DNA from: Prosthecobacter sp.
Lineage (GTDB): Bacteria; Verrucomicrobiota; Verrucomicrobiia; Verrucomicrobiales; Verrucomicrobiaceae
Length of the DNA stretch: 64,000 bases
Direction of reading: 5' to 3'
NCBI RefSeq assembly: GCF_034366625.1
Contig: NZ_JAXMIH010000030.1
Location: 1 to 64,000 of the forward strand
How positions within the stretch are numbered: position 1 is the stretch's first letter; the number at the start of each line of letters is the position of its first letter. Under the pieces are notes generated by a model that did not search any database, was not told the origin of the DNA, and saw only the letters and a program-made list of their open reading frames with translations. Positions 48,960 to 57,381 of this stretch are shown piece after piece. The position numbers were made by a program, and so were the translations under genes.

Positions 48960-50825
48960 ATGAATGGGCATTCACCAAAACCTTCATTTCGGCGCTTGCG
49001 CATCTATTCAATCAACCCGGATTTGGGACTGGTGCTCGGCAGTGGGGTGAACCAGATCGCCATGAAGGTGCCTTGGGAAGATTTGCAACCTGGGCCCGTC
49101 GGAGAATGCATCGAGGTGATTGATATCGACCCCGGAAGCGAATGTTGCTATGAACCTGTGAATCTCAATGCGTGCGGGATTCTGGCGCAGGATGGCCTCA
49201 CACCCGCGCAAGGTATCCCCCAGTTTCACCAGCAATCAGTCTACGCGCTGGCGATGGTTACGATCCGCGTGTTTGAGCAGGGATTGGGCCGGTCCATCCT
49301 ATGGTCTCCGCATCGGGACGAGGAGAGCGGGGAAACCTTTGTGCAACGGTTGCGCATCCATCCTCATGCACTGCGCGAACCCAATGCCTATTACAGTCCT
49401 GCCAAAAAAGCCCTGCTGTTGGGGTACTACTCAATCGGCGCGACAGGACTCATGGACTTGCGGCGACAGAGGACCGCCTTTACCTGTCTCTCCCATGACA
49501 TGGTGATCCATGAAACCAGCCATGCGATCTTGGATGGGCTGTGCCGTGGTGCCGGTGCGGGTGACAGCAGTCCGCACACGATGGCGACTCATGAGGCGCT
49601 CTGCGATCTGGCCGGTCTTCTTCTGCATTTTTCACTGCCGGGTATTTTGCGTTCGCAGGCAAACTTCAGCTCTGATCCGCAAGCGAATGAGAACCGGTTG
49701 ATGGAACTGGCCAGGAATCTGGCAAAATCCTCCGGACGCTATGCGGAGTTGAGAGACTGCATCGGCAAGCCGGAACTGCCAGTCGATTTGCAGACGTCCG
49801 GCATGCCTCGGAGAGCGGCAATCCTGGTGGCAGCCGTGTTTGATGTGTTTCTGACTTTGTTGAGGCAGCGCAGTATGGAGCTGCTGGGGCTGACGAGGCA
49901 CGAATCGATGCCAGGGGAAAAGCTGCCCCCCCACCTGATTGACGCCCTTTCATCAGTGGCCGCCAAAAGTGCATCCCATGTGCTGCGCATGTGCATCCGG
50001 GCGATCGACTATTGCCCGCCGGTCGATGTGAATTTCGGTGACTTTCTCAGGGCCATGGTGACAGCGGACAAGGACGTGGTGCCGGACGATGAAAGAAACT
50101 ACCGGATCGCAATCGTGGAATCTTTTCGGCGATATGGAGTCTATCCTATGGACTTAAGTTCGCTGTCCGCCGAGAGCCTGCTGTGGCGGATGCCAACGAC
50201 AGAGATCGCGTTTCCTGGAATGCTCAACTGGAGACCTGCCAGGACCAGGCAAGAAGAGTATGATCAGGGTAAAAAGTGGTGCCTCAGGTTGTCTCAGTGG
50301 TTCTCTCAAGGGGCGAACAAACTGCCCGAGAATGTCGTTCGGGAGATGGGACTCGCCATTAGACCACATGCAACGAAGACCCTTGAAGGTGGAGCCGATG
50401 AAATGGCTCTGATTGAGGTGACATCGGCGCGTCTGTCGCGGAAAACAGGGACTGACGGAGAGCAGGCAGTCCACTGGATCATCACCGTGTCGCAGAGGAG
50501 GCGTGGTTATTTCGATCCAGCAGTCCAGGCCGCGCAAGATCGAGGTGCCGAAAGGGGGGATCCAGATTTTTATTTTTTGGGTGGATGCACCCTTCTGGTT
50601 GATCCAGCGACGCGGAAAGCAAAACTGTGTGTCGCGAAGGACATCCTTTCTGAGGAGCGCCTCGTTCGAGCCCGCAGCTTCAACCTGGAATTCGCATCTC
50701 CAGACCCGACATTCCGCGAGCGGGCAACCCTCACGGATGAAGAGCCTTTTTCCGCTTTGCGCATCGATGCATCCCTCCGAACCACTCTTGACGCGAGGAG
50801 CTGGATTTATGAAGAAGACATCTAA
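48960..50825 (+). CDS. Gluzincin-like metallopeptidase, cassette 1
   Basis: 621 residues, no signal peptide, predicted cytosolic. The zinc site is HETSH at 184-188 (SHDMVIHETSHAILDGL), with a downstream ExxxD at 212-216 (THEALCDLAG) 28 residues later, as in thermolysin-like gluzincins. Other blocks shared with the protein at 54018-55877 are the NAYYS segment (142-146), AIDYCPPVDVNFGDFLRA and ADKDVVPDDERNYR, so the two are distant paralogues. The C-terminal third differs from the paralogue. The stop overlaps the following MBL gene by 17 bp, indicating coupled synthesis. The substrate is unknown. Confidence 0.85.
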   Translation: MNGHSPKPSFRRLRIYSINPDLGLVLGSGVNQIAMKVPWEDLQPGPVGECIEVIDIDPGSECCYEPVNLNACGILAQDGLTPAQGIPQFHQQSVYALAMVTIRVFEQGLGRSILWSPHRDEESGETFVQRLRIHPHALREPNAYYSPAKKALLLGYYSIGATGLMDLRRQRTAFTCLSHDMVIHETSHAILDGLCRGAGAGDSSPHTMATHEALCDLAGLLLHFSLPGILRSQANFSSDPQANENRLMELARNLAKSSGRYAELRDCIGKPELPVDLQTSGMPRRAAILVAAVFDVFLTLLRQRSMELLGLTRHESMPGEKLPPHLIDALSSVAAKSASHVLRMCIRAIDYCPPVDVNFGDFLRAMVTADKDVVPDDERNYRIAIVESFRRYGVYPMDLSSLSAESLLWRMPTTEIAFPGMLNWRPARTRQEEYDQGKKWCLRLSQWFSQGANKLPENVVREMGLAIRPHATKTLEGGADEMALIEVTSARLSRKTGTDGEQAVHWIITVSQRRRGYFDPAVQAAQDRGAERGDPDFYFLGGCTLLVDPATRKAKLCVAKDILSEERLVRARSFNLEFASPDPTFRERATLTDEEPFSALRIDASLRTTLDARSWIYEEDI

Positions 50826-52374
50826 ACTTCCCGCTGCGCCACGTAAGCGCAGAAAGCCGGACTCAAAGGCAGCGACAAGGAAGACCAGGGTCGATCCCGA
50901 ACTCACGACGTCCGTGCGAGTCCGCATGTATCGCCACGGTTTGGGCCACTGCACCCTGCTGAGCTTTCCCAGGCTGGGACGGCCGTTTTACATGCTGATT
51001 GACTGCGGGGTTGTTCTTGGAGAGGGCGCGCTTCAGGCAATGAAGACAGTTGTCAAAGACATTCACAAGGCAACAGAGGGCCATCTGGACGTGGTGGTGG
51101 TGACGCACTCGCATTGGGATTGCGTTTCCGGCTTCAAACAAGCTCGCGCTACCTTCGACAAAATTGAAATTGACCAGCTTTGGCTTGGATGGACGGAGGA
51201 TCCCATGGATGAGAATGCCCGTCGAATGCGGGAGACCACATTCTTTCGTCCCCTGGTGAAAGGTGACGGCTCGAAGAGGAGGTCATCCTCCGAGGAGGCT
51301 GTGGACTACCTCCAAGGTCGGGCCTCACGCGTGCGCTACTTCCGGGGCGGGGATGGTCCGGTCGCGCTCCCGGGAGTTGCCGGCGTGCGGGTCTTTGTCC
51401 TGGGTCCTCCCAAGCTGGGCGCGGACTTGAAGGCCATCGTGGCCAGGAACGCAGCCGCGGAAGAGAGCATGGCATGTCCCTTTGATGACCGCGATCAAAT
51501 CAGTTTCAGCGTGGCGAGAGAAAATCCCGCGTTTGATGGCTATTTCAGCGCCGACAACTCGGGCTGGCGGCGGATCGACAAAAGAACTGACCGACCCCCC
51601 TCGAGAGTGAAGCTGGACTATGATTCGAGACGGAATGATACGAGCCTCGCCACGGCCATTGAACTCAGCGGACCGCGCAGCGTGAGCAAGGTGCTGCTGT
51701 TCCCTGGCGATGCGCAACTGCAGAGCTGGCTTTCCTGGCATGAATATCGATGGCCGACGGATGTGGGACTGGACGATCCTAAGGCGGTCACCTGTCGGCA
51801 GCTTCTGGAGCGGACGGTGCTTTACAATGCGTCCCATCACGGCAGCCGTCAGGGTACACCGAGGCGTTACGGATTGGAAATGATGACCAGTCCGGATTTA
51901 GTTGCGATGGTCTCCATCGATGAGGCAGCGGCCAGACGGAAGATGTGGAAGCTGCCGCATCCAGGGGTCATGGCCGCGCTCCAGCACAAGACCCACGGCA
52001 GAATTCTGCGCTCAGACCAAGGCATCATGATTCCGCCTGGCGGTGCAAAGGCATCGTCGGATGCCCGGTGGCAGGAGTTCGAGAAGGCGGTCACTGTGAG
52101 CGCGCTATACATCGACTACTTTGTTGAGATCCCGCAATTGACGGCTCAGGAGAAGCAGAGCTCAGCGAAGAACTGGACGGCCGCCAATGAAAGGCGCATT
52201 TATCTGGTGGACAAGAAACTGGCCAAAGTCATCAAGCCTGAAGAGGAGGCTGAACTGCGTGAGCTCGAACAATTGATGGATGAATATCTCAGCATGACTG
52301 CCCCCACCGGCTTCGGCCTGCTGGCGGAACTGCGGCAGACTGTCGAGGATACCAAGAGCCAAAGAAAGGGATAG
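50809..52374 (+). CDS. MBL-fold hydrolase (ComEC-like), cassette 1
   Basis: 521 residues from the ATG at 50809. A Lys/Arg-rich N-terminal 30 residues precede the metallo-beta-lactamase fold: FYMLIDCGV, then THSHWDCVSGF at 99-109, where the second motif His of HxHxDH is replaced by Cys105. LLFPGDAQLQSW and LYNASHHGSRQGTP are the later metal-site strands, as in the ComEC/Rec2 C-terminal nuclease-like domain. The C-terminal about 100 residues are helical and Glu-rich. Substitution of a metal ligand may change or abolish hydrolysis. It is 4 bp from the HNH gene. Confidence 0.85.
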   Translation: MKKTSKLPAAPRKRRKPDSKAATRKTRVDPELTTSVRVRMYRHGLGHCTLLSFPRLGRPFYMLIDCGVVLGEGALQAMKTVVKDIHKATEGHLDVVVVTHSHWDCVSGFKQARATFDKIEIDQLWLGWTEDPMDENARRMRETTFFRPLVKGDGSKRRSSSEEAVDYLQGRASRVRYFRGGDGPVALPGVAGVRVFVLGPPKLGADLKAIVARNAAAEESMACPFDDRDQISFSVARENPAFDGYFSADNSGWRRIDKRTDRPPSRVKLDYDSRRNDTSLATAIELSGPRSVSKVLLFPGDAQLQSWLSWHEYRWPTDVGLDDPKAVTCRQLLERTVLYNASHHGSRQGTPRRYGLEMMTSPDLVAMVSIDEAAARRKMWKLPHPGVMAALQHKTHGRILRSDQGIMIPPGGAKASSDARWQEFEKAVTVSALYIDYFVEIPQLTAQEKQSSAKNWTAANERRIYLVDKKLAKVIKPEEEAELRELEQLMDEYLSMTAPTGFGLLAELRQTVEDTKSQRKG

Positions 52375-52378
52375 GCCT

Positions 52379-53068
52379 ATGCCCAAAACCGCGAAGCGTC
52401 CCCGGCCCAAGATCGGCAAGGCCGGTGCGAAGGCCAAAGCAAAACCGAAGTCCAAGACTCCGCATCCTTTCAGCTTTCCCGCGAAGCCTTACCGCCGGAT
52501 CCACGGGCCCCAGGGCCACAGTGACTACGTTGCGTACAAGCCGTGGCTGCGGGATGAATTTGAGTTCCGCTGCGTGTACTGCCTGACGCGCGAACGATGG
52601 GGTCCGGAAGCCCACAACCGGTTCAGCATCGATCATGTGAAGCCCAAGAGCCTGCACCAGGACCTGACCTGTGACTACGACAACCTGATTTACGCCTGCA
52701 TCCGATGCAACACGCTCAAGTCAACCATGCTGGGGCTGCCAGATCCCTGCAAGGTCAGCCTTGCCTCCCACTTGAAACTGAACCTGCGCTCAGGGCGTTT
52801 CCTGGCTCTAACAGGCCAAGGAGAACAACTGATCGAGTACCTTAGACTAAACGCGCAGGATCGAGTCGATGACCGTTGCTTCCATCTTCTCATCTTTCAA
52901 AGCATCGACCCGAGAATACGGAAGGCCCTGCCCTTGAAGTTTGGTTATCCACCGGACCTGCCGGACCTTTCCAAGCTCAGACCACCCCAGGGAAATTCAC
53001 GTCCTGAAGGTGTCATGATGAGCCATTTCGCCCGTTACCACCGAAAGGAACTTCCGCTCTATTATTGA
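52379..53068 (+). CDS. HNH endonuclease, cassette 1 effector candidate
   Basis: 229 residues. A Lys/Pro-rich N-terminal tail (residues 1-30) probably contacts nucleic acid. The HNH core is complete: C65-VY-C68, the catalytic D85-H86 in SIDHVKPKS, Asn102 in DYDNLIYACIRCN, and C107/C110 forming the second half of the zinc knuckle. The C-terminal half is unassigned. It begins 4 bp after the MBL stop, so it is part of the same transcript. It is a plausible DNA-cleaving effector, or a homing-type nuclease. Confidence 0.88.
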   Translation: MPKTAKRPRPKIGKAGAKAKAKPKSKTPHPFSFPAKPYRRIHGPQGHSDYVAYKPWLRDEFEFRCVYCLTRERWGPEAHNRFSIDHVKPKSLHQDLTCDYDNLIYACIRCNTLKSTMLGLPDPCKVSLASHLKLNLRSGRFLALTGQGEQLIEYLRLNAQDRVDDRCFHLLIFQSIDPRIRKALPLKFGYPPDLPDLSKLRPPQGNSRPEGVMMSHFARYHRKELPLYY

Positions 53069-53104
53069 GGATTGTTCCCAGCCATTCGCACCTCCTCAAG
53101 AAGG

Positions 53105-53308
53105 CTAGGGCGTTAAGGTGTTCTTATCCGGGGGTTCTGCGGCACAGGGACCTTGGAAGGTGGCGGCGAGCTTGCGCAGCAGGAGAACTTTGAGCCAAGC
53201 GCCCAGATGCGACAGTGTGGTACCATGCATAAGATGCGCCCAGTAGTTGGCCGCCAATGAAATGAAAGCGATCTGAGAAAGGGTGCGCTGGCCCTTAACT
53301 TTTGAATC
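53105..53308 (-). pseudogene. C-terminal fragment of an unidentified gene
   Basis: A 67-codon minus-strand frame with no start codon ends at a stop in 53105-53107. It has coding-like composition (GQRTLSQIAFISLAANYWAH, LSHLGAWLKVLLLRKL) and is bounded upstream by an in-frame stop. It looks like the tail of a longer protein, possibly of a mobile element, left by deletion. Confidence 0.4.
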
Positions 53309-53339
53309 TTAGAAATTGCCATGGATGCGCCGTCAGGGC

Positions 53340-53701
53340 GGGCGGCGGTTCGAGAGCAGCGAGACTTACTACCTCACGCTGTTCCATGGACTGATTCATG
53401 CGACAGGGCACGAGTCACGGCTTAACCGCAAGACTCTTGTCGAGCACGATGAGTTCGGCGGGAAGGTGTATTCGCAGGAAGAACTCGTCGTCGAAATGGG
53501 CTCCACGTTCCTGGGTCTCGAAGCCGACATCGTACTGGCTCATCACGAGCAGGCCGCCGCCTACATCCAGAGCTGGCTCGATGTTCTCCGCGAACCGGAT
53601 CACCAACGCTGGCTGGTGAAGGCAAGCAACTAGGCGCGAGAGTTGCGGACTTCGTCCTCGGCATCAAGCAGCCGGCGTTTACGAACCCTCCAAACTCATG
53701 A
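53340..53701 (+). pseudogene. Broken ArdC-like antirestriction/zincin protein, C-terminal remnant
   Basis: About 120 codons match the C-terminus of ArdC/DUF1738 proteins (ESSETYYLTLFH, IHATGHESRLNRKTL, FGGKVYSQEELVVEMG, AAYIQSWLDVL). The active-site HExxH is HGLIH here (catalytic Glu to Gly), the N-terminal ssDNA-binding part is missing, and near 53632 the frame stops; the expected continuation RVADFVLGIKQPAF resumes in another frame and ends at 53699-53701. Three independent lesions make function very unlikely. Such genes are normally carried by plasmids or conjugative elements. Confidence 0.85.
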
Positions 53702-53707
53702 CATCAC

Positions 53708-53746
53708 AATCCTCGCAAAGAATTTCTTCGCGAGGATTTTTGTTTT
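53708..53746 (+). terminator. Intrinsic terminator after the ArdC remnant
   Basis: AATCCTCGC (53708-53716) pairs with GCGAGGATT (53730-53738), with a 13-nt loop, followed directly by TTTTGTTTT. It is a good Rho-independent terminator on the plus strand and would insulate cassette 2 from cassette 1. Confidence 0.8.
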
Positions 53747-54017
53747 GCGTGCGGAGGAGGAAACTCATGTGAGCTGAGCTTCAGCAACGACATGTGAACG
53801 GCGTCTGCGCGTTTCTTTCTTCCCTATGCCAAAACTTTTTTCGTCCGGCTGGAATGGCCGCAGAATCAGGCTTTTATCAACAGTTACCTAAGTTCGAGCA
53901 CCCGTCCCGCCACCATAAGAATTGACGTCAGATTCCGAATTTGGAAAGATATGCGGTAATTTGGAGCGAAATTCGCGAACGAATTCAATCAACGGCTTCC
54001 CACCTTTCTCCTGCCCC

Positions 54018-55877
54018 ATGAAATCAAGAGTCTTGCCCCGACAGACCTGGATGACGATCATTGCCCAGGATCCCTTTGTGCGCACCGGGCCGAAAGGCAA
54101 GGAGCGCATCCTCACCGTGAAGGTGCCAGTGGCCGCGGAGCAGCTGGGTGCCGGTCCGTGGGGACATCGGGTGCAGGTGGTGGACTACGACGCCACATCG
54201 AAAGTGCTCTACCATCCGCTGGAGTGCAAACAGGACGCGGAGGGAAACATCAAGGATGCGTTTGATGGCAAGACGGACGCAGAGATTCTGGCGAACCCTC
54301 AGGTCCACGCCCAGAATGTGTATGCCATCGTTATGCGTGTGCTGGCGCGCTTCGAAATGGCGTTGGGAAGGCGTGTGAGCTGGAGCTTCCGGCGCCACCA
54401 GTTGAAGGTTGCGCCCCATGCATTTGCGGAGGCCAACGCCTACTACTCGAAGGACGATGAGGGGCTATTCTTCGGCTATTTCACCGGGAGCAGCAACAAG
54501 CCGGTCTTCAGCTGCCTGTCGCATGATGTCGTGGCTCACGAGACCACTCACGCACTTTTGGATGGGCTGCGCGAGCGCTATACCGACCCTTCCTCGCCTG
54601 ACCAGGCGGCCTTCCATGAAGGCTTTTCAGACGTGGTGGCCCTGCTTTCGGTGTTCTCCCTGCCGAAGATAGTGGACGTGATCCTTGAACTCAAAAGGTC
54701 TGGTCAGCGAACTCCGGGCTCAATAGGAAAGGTGGACAAAAAATCCCTGTCAGTGGAGGCCCTCAAGAAGTCGATGCTGGTAACGCTGGCGGAGGAAATG
54801 GGCTCCGAGCTGAGTGGCATCCGGGGAGAGGCGTTGCGGCGGTCGGCGGAGATCCCGCCATCGCCGGACCTTTACGACTCGGAGGAATACAGCGAGGCCC
54901 ACCGGCGCGGCGAGCTGCTCGTTGCGGCGATGATGAACGCCTTCATCGGTATCTGGTCGACGCGGGTGGAGGGACTCTATGAGAACTCGGACGGGCAACT
55001 GGACACCTCACGCGTGGCCGAGGAAGGTCGTGAGGCGGCGGACCGCCTGCTGACCATGAGCATTCGCGCGCTGGACTACTGCCCGCCGGTCCACCTGGTC
55101 TTCGGCGACTACCTTAGCGCCCTGCTCACGGCAGACCACGAACTCCATCCGGACGATTCCAAATACTGCTTCCGCAAGCACCTGCTCGACAGCTTCGCAT
55201 CCTACGGAATCAAGCCCCGGTCCAAGGGCACGGTGAAGGAACCGGGAATCTGGCGGACCGCGGATAGCGAAGCCGGGGTAGCGATCCGCTACGAGCGGAC
55301 GCACTTTGAGCCCATGCAGCGTGACCCTGACGAAGTGTTCCACTTCATATGGGAAAACCGGGAGGCGCTCGGCCTCTATGAGGGAACCTTCACGCAGGTG
55401 CTGTCCGTGCGGCCCTGCCAGCGGATCAGCGAGGATGGTTTCTCGCTGCGTGAAACCGTCGCGGAATACATGCAGATCCTCACGGTAAAGGCATCAGAGC
55501 TCAAGGAGTTGGGCATCAGCAGGCTGCCGGATGCGGAATGGCTGCCGCGGAAGGAAGTCGTGGACGACGAGGGCAATGCCTCCGGTGACGTGGATGTGCG
55601 TCTCTTTGGTGGAGGCGTGCTGGTGTTCGACGAATTCGGACGGCTGAAGTTTCACATCCACAACCACCTCGACAACTGGAAGGAGCAGGGCCGGCGCCTC
55701 AAGCACCTCGCCGAGGCCGGTTACTACCTGCCCACCACGAACCGGTCGAGACTCTTCGCGAGGATGCACCTGAGCCGCGCGCTGGATGTGCCTTTGCAGA
55801 AGGTGGAGGGCTGGGTCACCGCGCCCGCCCACTGTTTTCATACTCCCGGATCCAAGCACAAGCATAACCATGACTAA
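54018..55877 (+). CDS. Gluzincin-like metallopeptidase, cassette 2
   Basis: 619 residues from the ATG at 54018 (an in-frame open stretch begins at 53922). Zinc site HETTH at 174-178 (SHDVVAHETTHALLDGL), downstream E201-xxx-D205 in FHEGFSDVVALL, 27 residues on. Shares PHAFAEANAYYS, ALDYCPPVHLVFGDYLSALLTADHELHPDD and the overall order with the cassette 1 peptidase, but is longer in the middle (GSIGKVDKKSLSVEALKKS) and has a His-rich C-terminus (HTPGSKHKHNHD). No signal peptide. Overlaps the MBL gene by 8 bp. The 260-bp upstream gap contains the palindrome TGACGTCA at 53923-53930 and no gene. Confidence 0.88.
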   Translation: MKSRVLPRQTWMTIIAQDPFVRTGPKGKERILTVKVPVAAEQLGAGPWGHRVQVVDYDATSKVLYHPLECKQDAEGNIKDAFDGKTDAEILANPQVHAQNVYAIVMRVLARFEMALGRRVSWSFRRHQLKVAPHAFAEANAYYSKDDEGLFFGYFTGSSNKPVFSCLSHDVVAHETTHALLDGLRERYTDPSSPDQAAFHEGFSDVVALLSVFSLPKIVDVILELKRSGQRTPGSIGKVDKKSLSVEALKKSMLVTLAEEMGSELSGIRGEALRRSAEIPPSPDLYDSEEYSEAHRRGELLVAAMMNAFIGIWSTRVEGLYENSDGQLDTSRVAEEGREAADRLLTMSIRALDYCPPVHLVFGDYLSALLTADHELHPDDSKYCFRKHLLDSFASYGIKPRSKGTVKEPGIWRTADSEAGVAIRYERTHFEPMQRDPDEVFHFIWENREALGLYEGTFTQVLSVRPCQRISEDGFSLRETVAEYMQILTVKASELKELGISRLPDAEWLPRKEVVDDEGNASGDVDVRLFGGGVLVFDEFGRLKFHIHNHLDNWKEQGRRLKHLAEAGYYLPTTNRSRLFARMHLSRALDVPLQKVEGWVTAPAHCFHTPGSKHKHNHD

Positions 55878-57240
55878 GCCTGACAAACTCACCATCCGGA
55901 CCTACCAGGTCGGTTTCGGAGACTGCTTCCTGCTCACCTTCCACTACCCGAAGTCGGGCACCAAGAAGGAGGCGAACAAGCATGTGCTGATCGACTTCGG
56001 CAGCACGGGCGCGCCTGCGGGCTCCCCCCCCAATCTGATGCGGCTAATCGCCGAGGACATCGCCACGACGACCGGAGGAAAGCTCACCGCCGTGGTCGCG
56101 ACCCACCGCCACAAGGACCACATCAGTGGTTTCGCTACGGCGGCGAAAGCGAAGGGGCCCGGTGATGTCATTCGCAAGCTGAAGCCTGATGTGGTCATGC
56201 AGCCCTGGACAGAAGATCCGCGTGCCAAGAAGGATGCCGAAGAGGCCACGAAGGCACTCGCAAGCAACAAGCCGCTCACCGGCGCCAAGAAGCTCGCCGG
56301 CAATGTGAGTTTTGTCGGAGCGCTGTCCGCCATGCAGAGCTTCTCAGATACTTCGCTGCGTGAAATGAAAGGCCTGCGCCTGGGGCCGCGCTCGCGCTTG
56401 CGCAAGGAGCTGGCTTTCATCGGCGATGACAACTTAGCCAACTTGGCGGCTGTCGAGAATCTCATGACCATGGGCGGAAAAAAAGGGAAGCAGGAGTATC
56501 TTGCATTCGGCGACTCCACGAAGCTGCAGAAACTTCTGCCGGGCGTGAAGGTGCTGGTGATTGGTCCTCCCACGATCAAGCAGTCGGACACGATCAAGAA
56601 GCAGCGCTCCAAGGACCCGGATGAATTCTGGCATCTTATGGGCCTGTCCAGCCACAGTTTCCAGGGTGGCAGCGCGAGTCCCTTCGGAGACAGGCATGCG
56701 AACAATGGTGCCATGCCGCCGTGGGCCCGATGGCTGGTTCCCAAGATGCTGCGCAATCGCGCGAGCGGGCTGCTGGAACTGGTGCGCATCCTCGATGACG
56801 CGATGAACAATACCAGCCTCATTCTCCTGTTCGAGGTGGGTGGGAAGCGGTTCCTCTTCCCGGGCGATGCTCAGATCGAGAACTGGAACTACGTGCTTAA
56901 GGGCACGACGAAGAAGCACGAGGCCATCCGCAAGATGCTGGAGAAGGTGGATTTCTACAAGGTAGGGCACCACGGCAGCCTCAATGCTACGCCGAAAACC
57001 TTGTGGGGATTGTTCACCAAGAAGGGCAAGGCCGGCGCCGCCGGACGCCTGAAGACCGTGGTCTCCACCATGCCGGGCAAGCACGGCAGCACGACCGCAG
57101 GCACCGAAGTGCCTCGCCGGCCCCTCGTGGAGGCCTTGTCAAAGAACAGCGACTACTTCAGCACGACGCAACTCGAACGCGGCAAGAAAAAGGCCGACAA
57201 GATGAAGGTGTTGTCGAAGGACTTCGTCACTGCCGTGTGA
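55870..57240 (+). CDS. MBL-fold hydrolase (ComEC-like), cassette 2
   Basis: 456 residues from the ATG at 55870. The MBL fold is intact: HVLIDFGSTG, the canonical THRHKDHISGF at 78-88 (H79, H81, D83, H84), RFLFPGDAQIENWNY and VGHHGSLNATPKTLW, the last two the ComEC/Rec2-type HHGS signature. An insertion of about 170 residues lies between the first and second metal motifs and is helical and basic. The likely activity is phosphodiester or other ester hydrolysis. It is the paralogue of the protein at 50809-52374. Confidence 0.9.
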   Translation: MTKPDKLTIRTYQVGFGDCFLLTFHYPKSGTKKEANKHVLIDFGSTGAPAGSPPNLMRLIAEDIATTTGGKLTAVVATHRHKDHISGFATAAKAKGPGDVIRKLKPDVVMQPWTEDPRAKKDAEEATKALASNKPLTGAKKLAGNVSFVGALSAMQSFSDTSLREMKGLRLGPRSRLRKELAFIGDDNLANLAAVENLMTMGGKKGKQEYLAFGDSTKLQKLLPGVKVLVIGPPTIKQSDTIKKQRSKDPDEFWHLMGLSSHSFQGGSASPFGDRHANNGAMPPWARWLVPKMLRNRASGLLELVRILDDAMNNTSLILLFEVGGKRFLFPGDAQIENWNYVLKGTTKKHEAIRKMLEKVDFYKVGHHGSLNATPKTLWGLFTKKGKAGAAGRLKTVVSTMPGKHGSTTAGTEVPRRPLVEALSKNSDYFSTTQLERGKKKADKMKVLSKDFVTAV

Positions 57241-57381
57241 CGGACCCACCACTGATTAGAACCATGGATAATCCGCCGGGTATTCTCGCCGCTCGCCTCG
57301 GCGGTCGCATTCAGGAGACCGATCTCTGAGTGGACTATTTCCTCGTTTGATTCGCAACCAACTCCCTCATCCCACACCGAT

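Noticed and set aside
48772-49011. Small minus-strand frame before the first peptidase
   Set aside because: Overlaps the peptidase start and the A/T-rich promoter zone; no family resemblance.
53923-53930. TGACGTCA palindrome upstream of the second peptidase as an operator
   Set aside because: Eight bases occur by chance too often in a 64-kb window to support a claim; noted only in the gene entry.
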